This document shows, piece after piece, positions 45,959-56,700 of a stretch of DNA of 64,000 nt; position 1 is the stretch's first letter; the number at the start of each line of letters is the position of its first letter. The stretch covers positions 47,415,102 through 47,479,101 of the forward strand of contig JASEVX010000001.1 of the NCBI GenBank assembly GCA_031761405.1. Direction: 5' to 3'. A program made the translations under genes and the position numbers. This stretch comes from Serripes groenlandicus. Its lineage: Eukaryota; Mollusca; Bivalvia; Cardiida; Cardiidae. The notes below the pieces were generated by a model. The model saw only the letters and a list, made by a program, of their open reading frames with translations. It was not told where the DNA came from and searched no databases.

Positions 45959-46734
45959 TTTGTTGACAACCATCCGAGTCCGCCTCGTGATCGGGTTAGA
46001 GTCCTGGTCAGGTCATTCCAATGTCTGTAGTTGTTTGTTTTATTGGCAGCATCCCAATACTGACTGTAACATGAACAACTTACTGAGTGCTCTAGTGCTC
46101 GTAATAATGTGTCAGTGTCATAGAACCACTTATCGTTCAATACTTTTAAAGTCGCGGTTTTTTTCCAACAAGAACTGTTTATGTCGTTAACAAAACGCTA
46201 TGTCTAGACCTGTATATAATGAAATAAATTGTGTTCCGGGAAAGCTTAACTCATGGCATTTACGAACAATGTAGATATTAGATCACTCTGCACTTCATCG
46301 ATCTGAATCGGGATTGTTCACCACATCGTTAGAGAGACGTTCAAAATACTAGTAGAAAACAAGGATGCTAAGATTTTCAATATTCATACCTAAATGTTTA
46401 CAAAGTCGTCAGCTGCAGATTTGTTGTATGTGGGAAAGGGGGGTAACTAGGTTATATACTTTACCAGCGTTCCGATACTGAATGTAACATGAACAACTTA
46501 CAGAGTGCTCTTGTGCTAATTGGCGACATATATTGCGAACCAGATCAGTGTTTAAGGTTGGTTTTCGCAAGGCGCTGCTCATTTGCACATAATTAGTTAA
46601 GGAAAAGTAAAGTGTTTGTTTATTATAGTGTCGACCCTTTTAGCCATTTTCGACTAAGGAGACATCTATCTTTAACAAATTGTTGCTTCCCGAGTCTTAT
46701 CTGTTTGCAGGGCACCGGACTGACAGGCTTTCGG

Positions 46735-46950
46735 TATCATTAGTTAATCAATGCGACATGCGTCATTTGTCTTCCACCAATGGGCTAAGTCTATGTGGAA
46801 AAGCAACCAGTTGCTTTGGAAGATTGTTGTGTGGAGTACTGGTGTGAGAAAACCAGGAAACACATGAGTATGTGAAATGGCCGCCGTGATATGACTGAGA
46901 AAATGTTAAAAATGGCGTTAAACCCCAATCAATCAATCAATCAATCATTA
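46735..46950 (+). mobile_element. SINE with AATC tail, head truncated
   Basis: ATGCGTCATTTGTCTTCCAC, GTGGAAAAGCAACCAGTTGC, TGGCCGCCGTGATATGACTG, then GGCGTTAAACCCCAATCAAT and the AATC tail. The 3' end is well preserved. A minus-strand tRNA-like remnant (GGATCCGAACCTTCGACCCC) follows at about 46990-47070. Confidence 0.78.
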
Positions 46951-47489
46951 TTTAAATAGTTGGCGGCCAACCAACCGGCCATATTAGAATGAACCCCGCT
47001 GTCGTCACTTGGATCCGAACCTTCGACCCCACGTTCCCGAAGCCGATGTCTTGACCACTTTGCTATCGGTATCGTTTATAATATTACGACTATGTATATA
47101 TGTAGGCTGGATATACCCTGTTTTACATATGCTTAAAATCCAGTGAAGGAACACCGAAAATCGATGACATTGAAGGTAAATTCCAAACCTTGACATGGTT
47201 AGTAATGGTTGACTTTACAAGGTGCTATTTCAAGAGAGTAATCTGACTTTTGACATAACATGCTTAGTAATCTATCTCTGCAATTGCTCGATTTGGATCT
47301 CTGTTCAATAATAACATTGCTGTAGATTTCAGCGAAACAAGTGAATTAGTTTTGGTAAGGTACAAGAAAACACAAGTGATGTAGCAAACCGGTTTCTAAT
47401 GAAACACATAGTCTATCCATGGATCTAGTAAATAAGTAGGTTATTCTGTATTGCCTCCACACATGGAGAGTACCATACATAAACATACG

Positions 47490-47600
47490 TGACGTCGTGG
47501 TTAGAGTGTTCGCCTCGTGTGAGCGAAAGCGAGGTTCGATCATCGGTCGTGTCATACAAAATACTTTAAAATGGTCGTTATGGCTTCTTTCCTTGTCGCT
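47490..47600 (+). mobile_element. SINE head fragment
   Basis: GACGTCGTGGTTAGAGTGTT, B-box-like GGTTCGATCATCGGTCGTG and CATACAAAATACTTTAAAAT, matching the heads at 13650 and 43250. Confidence 0.6.
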
Positions 47601-47694
47601 CAGGGTAAAGGAATGATGCATCGGTGTCGAGATATTTAATACATGTATAACTGGTTCTTTTTCCTCCGTGACATAAGTGAACACCATTCAATGA

Positions 47695-47965
47695 CAGGGG
47701 CGTAGCTTTGCAATAATCAATGTGTAGGCCGTCTCGTGAGAAAATCAACATTGTGGACTCTGCGTAAAGTATCGACCCGGATCAGCCTAAGCATGCCACA
47801 CAGGCCTACCCGGATAGACACTTTTCGCCTCATGTGGATTTTCTGTTTCAGGAATCACTACTCTATACTTCTATCCCCCATAAGACGGAATGTGTCGGCC
47901 GGATCAGTCTGCGCGGACAGCGCAGGCTGGTCTGGTCGACACATTACGCAGATGCTGCGCCCCTG
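47695..47965. mobile_element. CAGGGGC MITE carrying a TGAGCCGT MITE core
   Basis: 271 bp, ends CAGGGGCGTAGCTTTGC and GCTGCGCCCCTG, flanked by AATGA on both sides (47690-47694 and 47966-47970). The interior from about 47728 is a TGAGCCGT-family copy (GTCTCGTGAGAAAATCAACA ... ACACATTACGCAGATG) without its right terminus. Confidence 0.8.
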
Positions 47966-47999
47966 AATGAATATGTTAGCTAATGAAAAAGTTAACTGA

Positions 48000-48780
48000 T
48001 CGCACTGTACGTTCTACTGTTACACAAAGGCTACAATCCATGTAATCAAGGATTTACTTGTCTAGATGTAAAAACAAAATAACTCTATGAGTTGATTCGC
48101 ACTTCCGTGTAAACTAAAACCCCAATTAGTGTCAGAATGAACGACCTTCACCCCTTCATGCAGAATGCGTCTACTTTCAATTTGAAACATTCGTTGATAT
48201 AATTGGATAATTGCATTACACACTTTCTTTCAAATGTTTGTTTGAAAGGCGAAATTGATCAAAATGAGGATTTTTTTTTTTTACCTTTTTCCTAAATGTT
48301 ATTTAGTATGTAACATACATTTAAATTATCCCTTAAATATGTGTTGTTGTTGTTGTTGTTTTTGTCATCAGTTATTTAGCAAGCAGGTGATCCTCAATAT
48401 TATTACAGCATGCAAATGGTTCAAAAGTATAAATTTATTTTTATATTCACTGCTTCATCTTTTACGATGCTTTCTACTGGAAAAAGAAGTTTTTCTTTTG
48501 AGAAAAGAGAGAAGACTATTGTGCAGTAAAGAGAGAAGACAAGTGTGCAGTTTAGAGCAGAAGACAAGTTATTAAGTTTATTAAATTAAACTTTTCCCAT
48601 AAACAAACGCATTTTGACGCACCCATTATCAACGAATTTTGAAATAATTGTAGCCATAGTGAGCAAATTCTCCTTTTGCCGCAATCTCTATTCAATACTT
48701 TTACATTCATTTATATATATTTTCAACATATTTGCCTTTCTGTGTTCGAAGTCGTCCTTTTGTATTTGAGAAATTGTTAA
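48000..48780. other. No gene; degenerate TTAA MITE pieces
   Basis: Pieces at about 48140-48260 and 48595-48780 resemble the TTAA MITE (GGCGAAATTGATCAAAATGA; CATTTTGACGCACCCATTAT). The 106-codon frame at 48255-48575 is low-complexity (poly-Phe, poly-Cys from TGTTGTTGTTGT) and not called. Confidence 0.45.
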
Positions 48781-48784
48781 GATT

Positions 48785-49005
48785 ATATTAGCTCGTTCCC
48801 ACTTAAAACTCCAGAGGACGATCTTGTAAAAGTATCTTTTTAATAATGTCAAAAATATCTCTTAATGAAAGTGTAATCATTAAATATAGTTGAAAACATT
48901 GTGGCAAAAGGAGAAATTGCTCATTTTGAGTGATTTCACCTTTTGACATAATGTTTTCAATAGTCGTTTACTGAAGATGCGTCGAAATGTGTCTGCAAGT
49001 AATAA
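48785..49005. mobile_element. TTAA MITE, degenerate
   Basis: GCTCGTTCCCACTTAAAACT at left. Central GAAAACATTGTGGCAAAAGG and the hairpin GAAATTGCTCATTTTGAGTG are present. Right AGTCGTTTACTGAAGATGCG. Confidence 0.7.
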
Positions 49006-49009
49006 AGTG

Positions 49010-49790
49010 TGAAGGAGCACGACGCACTAGGTGTCTGTGGTGTCATTATAAAAAAAACAAGTCCAATTGCAATTTCGGAAACCAGTAGTTGTCTTCACGC
49101 GTTTAATACTACTTCGAACACTTATGTCAACTACAAGTCTCTTGATGTGCCACCAACCCTTGTCTCTTACTCCAATAATTGGTTAAGGATGGAACTTCTA
49201 TCGTAACTGACTCATTTGTATCAACGAGTTGATCAATAGTACAAAATAAAGACTATAAACGTTGTAAGATGCATGTATATCTATTTAACTAATGTTCATT
49301 AGTTATTTTGCAATTAGAAAGAGAAAACGCAATGATTTCTAAATTAGAGGTTGTGTGTTAAATGTGTATATATTAACCATGATGTTTACTAAACCACCCA
49401 CCTATGTTGTATTTTCTAATTCTTTATAACGTGTGACTTTTCAACGCTCTTCAATATAAAGAGGCGAGAAAGTGGTATGTCAGTTCCCGACCCCCACAGC
49501 GGTGAATAGATTCGACGTTGATGACGTGTTCGAATTAGCACGATTAGTAATCTCCCCTGACCTCTAATCTAGTCTTGTTATATGTAGATTTTAATTATGT
49601 ACGACGGGGATGTTGTCGTTACCGAGAAGTTAATCCTTTTCCACGTGCAGACGCACGTTGACACATCTCAATCATTCGACTTCTAAAATAAGTGTGGAAA
49701 AGAAGAAAGTGTTCATAAGGAGCATATTTCCTTTATTGTTGTACAACTCTATTCGACCGCCTCAGTGTTGTTGTGGAGCATGGCGGAACA
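49010..49790. other. No gene recognised
   Basis: The 65-codon ORF at 49009-49206 has no recognisable features. A MITE left-end remnant TTAATCCTTTTCCACGTGCA lies at about 49630. Confidence 0.4.
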
Positions 49791-49799
49791 CGGGTCAAA

Positions 49800-50050
49800 T
49801 TTATTGAAAATATGTCAGGGTTGTTATTAGGTTAAATGGGACATCCATGAAACGCCGTGATATAATTGTGTAAATGTTGAAAGTGGTGTTAACACCAGAT
49901 TAAAGAAAAACTTGGTTGATTGTTTGGTGTTTTACGCCGATTACGTCATTGTTTCAGTTTTATCACGGCGTTTCTGGGAAAGTTACCAGTACTACTGGTT
50001 TATTTTTCTGACACCAGTCAGACAGTTTTCGTTACCATTCCGTAGTATCG
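49800..50050. mobile_element. Two SINE 3' ends, tail to tail
   Basis: 49840-49905 is a plus-strand 3' segment (CATGAAACGCCGTGATATAA, AAAGTGGTGTTAACACC). 49915-50050 is the inverse orientation (TTGATTGTTTGGTGTTTTAC, TTTTATCACGGCGTTTCTGG, TACCAGTACTACTGG). Both lack heads. Confidence 0.65.
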
Positions 50051-50424
50051 TTATTTAAATGTAAATTGAACCAAATCATTACGTTATCGCAGGTGATTTT
50101 AACACCCAAGTAGTATGTAAGAGCACGATAATTAACGAACAAAGGTATATTATTTTGCTAGGTCACTTATCTATCGCTGTACCTAATGTGTATCTATAAC
50201 TTGATATTATAAAAGAAATTCGGAAAACTATTGAAGTGAATTAGTTGATTTCCTCATTTAATTTTTCTCAAGTCTACATGTAGAATATTTCATCTCTCTG
50301 AACAGATATAATGTACGAATGATACTTCATTTTATCAGTTACATTCAGACACCAAAAATGCATAAACAGGTTTAATGACATCTATATTGCTTAAAGATAT
50401 AGAAAGTGAACTATTATATATATA

Positions 50425-50648
50425 TGAGCCGTTCCATGAGAAAAAACCAACTCTGTATAGGTTAACCCGGACAGACAAGTTTGCGCCTCCTAGGGATTTT
50501 CTTTTTCAGGGATCATTACTCTATACCTCTATCCCCCCTGTGACGGAATGTGTCGTCCCGGATTAGCCTGCGCGGACTGCGCAGGCTGATCTGGGTCGAT
50601 ACATTACGCAGATACCATAATGTTATAGTTTTTTCGCGGAATGGCTCA
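50425..50648. mobile_element. TGAGCCGT palindromic MITE, left arm shortened
   Basis: TGAGCCGTTCCATGAGAAAA to TTTTCGCGGAATGGCTCA. TA flanks both ends. The left arm lacks the 'gcgtaaagtatcgaccc' block. Confidence 0.86.
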
Positions 50649-50714
50649 TACCCTAATGAGAAAAAAGAAGATATTCCTTATCCGAGATTCGAACCCTCCA
50701 GATGAGTCTTAGCA

Positions 50715-50817
50715 AGTCTGTGTTCTACGTACAGAGTCTGTGTTCTACGTACAGAGTCTGTGTTCTACGTACAGTGTCTGTGTTCTACGTACAGAGTCTG
50801 TGTTCTACGTACAGAGA
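50715..50817. repeat. 20-bp tandem repeat, 5 copies
   Basis: AGTCTGTGTTCTACGTACAG repeated five times, with one G-to-T change in the fourth copy. Each unit contains the palindrome CTACGTA/TACGTA. Confidence 0.95.
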
Positions 50818-51043
50818 TAATTTCATTATCGGGGGGTGGGGGTGCCTAACGTCGCTTTCAACACTTGTTTAAAGTTATATCACTGCGTTTCCTGGGTCCT
50901 AGTTAAATCTGTGTGTGTAAGCAATCAACAGAGCATTGGAATCAGCATGACGTCAAGTTCAGTTACATAAGTGATAAACCACCTCTAAATAGTGTTGGCA
51001 GGAACACTATTTTCTGGCCCTTTTTGTAAAGTAATGGCCATGT

Positions 51044-51248
51044 TTAACCCCTTTCCCACATACAACAAATCTGCAACAGACAGTTTTGAGAACGTGTAGG
51101 AAAAACTGTGGCAATTCCAAAATAAATGAAGGCATATTACTGAAAAAAAAGTTGAAAACATTGTGTTAAAAGGAGAAATTGCTCCTTTGAGCACAATGTT
51201 TTTCCTCTTATGCAGAAACATCAGAGAGCGTCTGTATGTGGGAAAGTG
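51044..51248. mobile_element. TTAA MITE
   Basis: TTAACCCCTTTCCCACATAC to GTATGTGGGAAAGTGAA. The central hairpin is shortened (GAAATTGCTCCTTTGAGCAC). Confidence 0.8.
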
Positions 51249-51358
51249 AACAATATGAACATAAATATTACATTTCTGTTTTATATTTCCCTATATGTAT
51301 ACATGTAATTGTATAAAGGGTAATCAATTTACAATCGCGCTTGTTGGCACTTGTAACA

Positions 51359-51438
51359 GTTGTCGTGGCCGAGTGGTTAAGGCGATGTCTAGTAAACCAT
51401 TGGATCGTCCCGCGCAGTTTCGAATCCAGCCGACAACG
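51359..51438 (+). pseudogene. tRNA-Ser pseudogene
   Basis: 80 nt. The acceptor stem GTTGTCG/CGACAAC and the D arm are intact, but the anticodon arm reads ATGTCTAGTAAACCAT with a lost GA. The variable arm is altered (TGGATCGTCC), and the T arm is GCAG-TTTCGAATC-CAGC with a lost G and a C-to-A change. It lies 380 bp from an intact copy. Confidence 0.85.
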
Positions 51439-51738
51439 ATTTATTCACTTTTTATTTTCATTTTATCTTCACGTAGGAAAGTGTAGTTTAGTAGACGATT
51501 TTCAAAAGACGACATTAGAAAACATTGTGACAAAAAAAAAAAATACTCTTTTTCCACTTTTGCCACACACAAAAAAAAATGATTTCAACTATTTTCAATA
51601 ATAATACTTTTAATTTATAAAGATTTTCCAGATATATTGTTTGTGGGGAAAGGGTTATATAAATATTAATATTATGATCTAAATTTATAATTAATCGCTT
51701 ACGCCTTCTCATACTAACACATTCATAATATAATATCA

Positions 51739-51820
51739 GTTGTCGTGGCCGAGCGGTTAAGGCGATAGACTAGAAATCTATTGGGATCTTCCCGCGCAGG
51801 TTCGAATCCTGCCGACAACG
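51739..51820 (+). tRNA. tRNA-Ser(AGA), intact
   Basis: 82 nt with perfect acceptor, anticodon (TAGA-CTAGAAA-TCTA) and T arms, and anticodon AGA. It combines the GAGCGG D arm of the 7479 gene with the TAGA/TCTA stem of the 179 and 707 genes. Confidence 0.96.
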
Positions 51821-51954
51821 AATTCTTTTTATTTTACAACCTTTAGAAAAGCAAGAAATAAAAGATTGCAATTATCACGTTGATGTTTATATTTTGTCTG
51901 TTTCTGTTTTGTTAACACACAGAATATGTTGTTGTATTGTAGTGGGGATACAAC

Positions 51955-52140
51955 TTAACCCTTTCTCACATACAGACAATTTCTGACGCCTCTGCAGAAG
52001 ATGTGTTATGAAACCATTTTGTCACAGTGTTTAAGTTGTTTTTCGGTAACTACGCTTACACATTTAGAGTGTTTCCATATTTTTGCCCAAAACATTTTCA
52101 AATTCGTCTGCTGCAGATTTGTTGTATGTGGGAAAGAGTG
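51955..52140. mobile_element. TTAA MITE, centre deleted
   Basis: TTAACCCTTTCTCACATACA with GACGCCTCTGCAGAAGA at left. TTCGTCTGCTGCAGATTTGT then ATGTGGGAAAGAGTG at right. The central hairpin is missing. Confidence 0.78.
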
Positions 52141-52189
52141 AAAGCTAAGAAATTAATATCCACGACAATTCCAATTTGTCGGGGGTATC

Positions 52190-52283
52190 CTTGTCCTGTG
52201 TCTGGTATACATGTCTTAGTCCTGTTCATACTAGCAGATAATGTTGAAAGCGGCGTAAAACCCCAATAAATAAATAAATAAAT
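52190..52283 (+). mobile_element. SINE 3' end with AATA tail
   Basis: TCTGGTATACATG...AGCAGATAATGTTGAAAGCG, GGCGTAAAACCCCAATAAAT, then AAAT repeats. Head absent. Confidence 0.6.
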
Positions 52284-52286
52284 CAT

Positions 52287-52495
52287 CTAGCAGACGCATT
52301 TTGACGCATCTGGATAAGACGATTTTGAAAAACATTGTGGCAAATAGAGTCGATTGATCGTGATAAGCAATTACTCCATTTGAGACAGGGTTTTCTTCTC
52401 AAATCTATCGGTTAATTAGACTTTCATTTGTACAGATTTCCATTTTTGCTTCAAAGGTCGTTGCTTCAGAAGTGTTGTATGCGGGAAAGGGTTAA
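52287..52495. mobile_element. TTAA MITE, left terminus lost
   Basis: Starts TAGCAGACGCATTTTGACGC directly after the SINE tail, contains AAAAACATTGTGGCAAATAG, and ends GCGGGAAAGGGTTAA. Confidence 0.78.
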
Positions 52496-52619
52496 TCAGT
52501 CTATGGATCAAAAATCCAAACATAAATCATGTCAGGCAAAGGGGCATAGTTTTTCATTTTCGAATCGATAGAGACGATACAATAAGAACAATCTCATAAA
52601 CATGTGCCTTTGTCCCGCT

Positions 52620-53040
52620 AATGTAACTGTATTGTTTGTATGGTGTCAACGACGCCTTCAACAGTTGTTCAGTCATACAACGGTGCTTCCTGGCTCAAAT
52701 ACCTATTAACCCTTTCCCACTTGTAGACGCATGTTGACGCATCTGCAGCAGACGACCTTTGATAACATTATGGCAAAAGGTGAAATTGCTCGTTTATACA
52801 AAGTAAAACTTCCATTTATTGAGATTGTTCATGTTTTATGTCAATAAGTTTTGAATGTCGTCTGCTATGTTGTCGTAGGTGGGAAAAGGTTCATTATTCT
52901 GCTGACATTTACCATTACACCAGCGCATTAGTTGTATTACTAATCCCGGCAACCTTGAGAGCCACGGACGGGAACCAACCCATTACTACCATTTGATATA
53001 ATCCAACTGGGGCTCAAAACCTGGTCTCCCGCTTTCGGCG
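52620..53040 (-). mobile_element. SINE interrupted by a TTAA MITE
   Basis: Left part ACGACGCCTTCAACAGTTGT and CAACGGTGCTTCCTGG (SINE 3' segment, inverse). It is interrupted at 52706-52891 by a MITE, then resumes with ACATTTACCATTACACCAGC and TTGTATTACTAATCCCGGCA, and the head CCAACTGGGGCTCAAAACC to about 53040. Confidence 0.65.
52706..52891. mobile_element. TTAA MITE nested in a SINE
   Basis: TTAACCCTTTCCCACTTGTA at the left, GTCGTAGGTGGGAAAAGGTT at the right. The second arm of the central hairpin is deleted. The flanks join to a SINE body, giving the order of insertion. Confidence 0.82.
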
Positions 53041-53080
53041 GCGGTCAATTTTAAAACATGTTAACGTAAATGTATATAAT

Positions 53081-53550
53081 TGAGCCGTCCCACGAGAAAA
53101 CCAACATTGTGGGCTCTGCGTAAAGTATCGACCCGGATCAGCCTAAGCATGCCGCGCAGGATAATCCGGACATACACTTTTCACCTCCTGTGGATTTTCT
53201 GTTTCAGGAATCACTACTCTATCTATCCCCCCTTAGACGGAATGTGTCGGCCGGATCAGTCTGCGCGGACAGCGCAGGCTGATCTGGTCGATACATTACG
53301 CAGATGTATTGATATGAGCCGTCCCACGAGAAAACCAACATTGTGGGCTCTGCGTAAAGTATCGACCCGGATCAGCCTAAGCATGCCGCTCATGCTAACC
53401 CGGACAGACACTTTTCGACTCCTGTGGATTTTCTGTTTCAGGAATCATTGCTCTATAACTATATCCCCCCTGAGACGGACTGTGCATGCTGATCTGGTTC
53501 GATACATTACGCAGAGTTCATAATGCTGGTTTTTCTCGTGGAGCGGCTCA
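53081..53550. mobile_element. TGAGCCGT MITE dimer, inverse of 30134-30630
   Basis: Unit one starts TGAGCCGTCCCACGAGAAAA and stops at ACATTACGCAGATG. The joint TATTGATATGAGCC leads into unit two, which ends GTGGAGCGGCTCA. Unit order and joint are the exact inverse of the dimer at 30134-30630. The 147-codon ORF spanning it is not a gene. Confidence 0.88.
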
Positions 53551-53750
53551 TATGTATGCGTAAATAAAATCTATGTCTATGTCTATGTAATGTTAAACTG
53601 TGAAATCGAATTTTCGACAATCGAATCGGAGATGCATCTCTTATTCGTCGAAGCGGCTCAGATAAATTAACGACTGTTAACAATCAATTCAAAGGAATGT
53701 TTATCAACGTTAAGAAAAGGGGGACGAATAACAGGTGTGTGAAGTTAGCG

Positions 53751-56700
53751 CGTAGATCGTAGATCGTAGCTCAACCAAAAATGTAATTGGCTGACCTGGG
53801 TCGTAGATCGTAGCTCAACCACTTTAAAAACATTACGAATTGGTTGTGCTGGGTCGTAGATCGTAGCTCAACCACTAGAAAAACATTCTGAATTGGCTGA
53901 CCTGGGTCGTAGATCGTAGCTCAACCACTTTAAAAACATTGCGAATTGGTTGTGCTGGGTCGTAGATCGTAGCTCAACCACTAGAAAAACATTCTGAATT
54001 GACTGACCTGGGTCGTAGATCGTAGCTCAACCATTTTAAAAACATTGCGAATTGGTTGTGCTGGGTCGTAGATCGTAGCTCAACCACTACAAAAACATTG
54101 AGAATTGGTTGAGCTGGGTCGTAGATCGTAGCTCAACCACTTAAAAACATTGCGAATTGGTTGTGCTGGGTCGTAGATCGTAGCTCAACCACTTTAAAAA
54201 CATTGTGAATTGGTTGTGCTGGGTCGTAGATCGTAGCTCAACCACTACAAAAACATTGAGCATTGGTTGAGCTGGGTCGTAGATCGTAGCTCAACCACTT
54301 AAAAACATTGCGAATTGGTTGTGCTGGGTCGTAGATCGTAGCTCAACCACTTTAAAAACATTGCGAATTGGTTGTGCTGGGTCGTAGATCGTAGCTCAAC
54401 CACTACAAAAACATTCAGAATTGGTTGAGCTGGGTCGTAGATCGTAGCTCAACCATTTTAAAAACATTGCGAATTGGTTGTGCTGGGTCGTAGATCGTAG
54501 CTCAACCACTTTAAAAACATTGCGAATTGGTTGTGCTGGGTCGTAGATCGTAGCTCAACCACTACAAAAACATTGAGAATTGGTTGAGCTGGGTCGTAGA
54601 TCGTAGCTCAACCATTTTAAAAACATTGCGAATTGGTTGTGCTGGGTCGTAGATCGTAGCTCAACCACTACAAAAACATTCAGAATTGGTTGAGCTGGGT
54701 CGTAGATCGTAGCTCAACCACTTAAAAACATTGCGAATTGGTTGTGCTGGGTCGTAGATCGTAGCTCAACCACTAGAAAAACATTCTGAATTGGCTGACC
54801 TGGGTCGTAGATCGTAGCTCAACCACTTTAAAAACATTGCGAATTGGTTGTGCTGGGTCGTAGATCGTAGCTCAACCACTAGAAAAACATTCTGAATTGA
54901 CTGACCTGGGTCGTAGATCGTAGCTCAACCATTTTAAAAACATTGCGAATTGGTTGTGCTGGGTCGTAGATCGTAGCTCAACCACTACAAAAACATTGAG
55001 AATTGGTTGAGCTGGGTCGTAGATCGTAGCTCAACCACTTAAAAACATTGCGAATTGGTTGTGCTGGGTCGTAGATCGTAGCTCAACCACTTTAAAAACA
55101 TTGTGAATTGGTTGTGCTGGGTCGTAGATCGTAGCTCAACCACTACAAAAACATTGAGCATTGGTTGAGCTGGGTCGTAGATCGTAGCTCAACCACTTAA
55201 AAACATTGCGAATTGGTTGTGCTGGGTCGTAGATCGTAGCTCAACCACTTTAAAAACATTGCGAATTGGTTGTGCTGGGTCGTAGATCGTAGCTCAACCA
55301 CTACAAAAACATTCAGAATTGGTTGAGCTGGGTCGTAGATCGTAGCTCAACCATTTTAAAAACATTGCGAATTGGTTGTGCTGGGTCGTAGATCGTAGCT
55401 CAACCACTTTAAAAACATTGCGAATTGGTTGTGCTGGGTCGTAGATCGTAGCTCAACCACTACAAAAACATTGAGAATTGGTTGAGCTGGGTCGTAGATC
55501 GTAGCTCAACCATTTTAAAAACATTGCGAATTGGTTGTGCTGGGTCGTAGATCGTAGCTCAACCACTACAAAAACATTCAGAATTGGTTGAGCTGGGTCG
55601 TAGATCGTAGCTCAACCACTTAAAAACATTGCGAATTGGTTGTGCTGGGTCGTAGATCGTAGCTCAACCACTAGAAAAACATTCTGAATTGGCTGACCTG
55701 GGTCGTAGATCGTAGCTCAACCACTTTAAAAACATTGCGAATTGGTTGTGCTGGGTCGTAGATCGTAGCTCAACCACTAGAAAAACATTCTGAATTGACT
55801 GACCTGGGTCGTAGATCGTAGCTCAACCATTTTAAAAACATTGCGAATTGGTTGTGCTGGGTCGTAGATCGTAGCTCAACCACTACAAAAACATTGAGAA
55901 TTGGTTGAGCTGGGTCGTAGATCGTAGCTCAACCACTTAAAAACATTGCGAATTGGTTGTGCTGGGTCGTAGATCGTAGCTCAACCATTTAAAAAACATT
56001 GTGAATTGGTTGTGCTGGGTCGTAGATCGTAGCTCAACCACTACAAAAACATTGAGCATTGGTTGAGCTGGGTCGTAGATCGTAGCTCAACCACTTAAAA
56101 ACAGTGCGAATTGGTTGTGCTGGGTCGTAGATCGTAGCTCAACCACTTTAAAAACATTGCGAATTGGTTGTGCTGGGTCGTAGATCGTAGCTCAACCACT
56201 ACAAAAACATTCAGAATTGGTTGAGCTGGGTCGTAGATCGTAGCTCAACCATTTTAAAAACATTGCGAATTGGTTGTGCTGGGTCGTAGATCGTAGCTCA
56301 ACCACTTTAAAAACATTGCGAATTGGTTGTGCTGGGTCGTAGATCGTAGCTCAACCACTACAAAAACATTGAGAATTGGTTGAGCTGGGTCGTAGATCGT
56401 AGCTCAACCATTTTAAAAACATTACGAATTGGTTGTGCTGGGTCGTAGATCGTAGCTCAACCACTAGAAAAACATTCTGAATTGGCTGACCTGGGTCGTA
56501 GATCGTAGCTCAACCACTTTAAAAACATTGCGAATTGGTTGTGCTGGGTCGTAGATCGTAGCTCAACCACTAGAAAAACATTCTGAATTGACTGACCTGG
56601 GTCGTAGATCGTAGCTCAACCATTTTAAAAACATTGCGAATTGGTTGTGCTGGGTCGTAGATCGTAGCTCAACCACTACAAAAACATTGAGAATTGGTTG

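Noticed and set aside
53080..53523. 147-codon ORF (also 30239-30631 and 47736-47966)
   Set aside because: They run through TGAGCCGT palindromic MITE arms. The shared 'STRISLSM' reading reflects the repeat, not a protein family.
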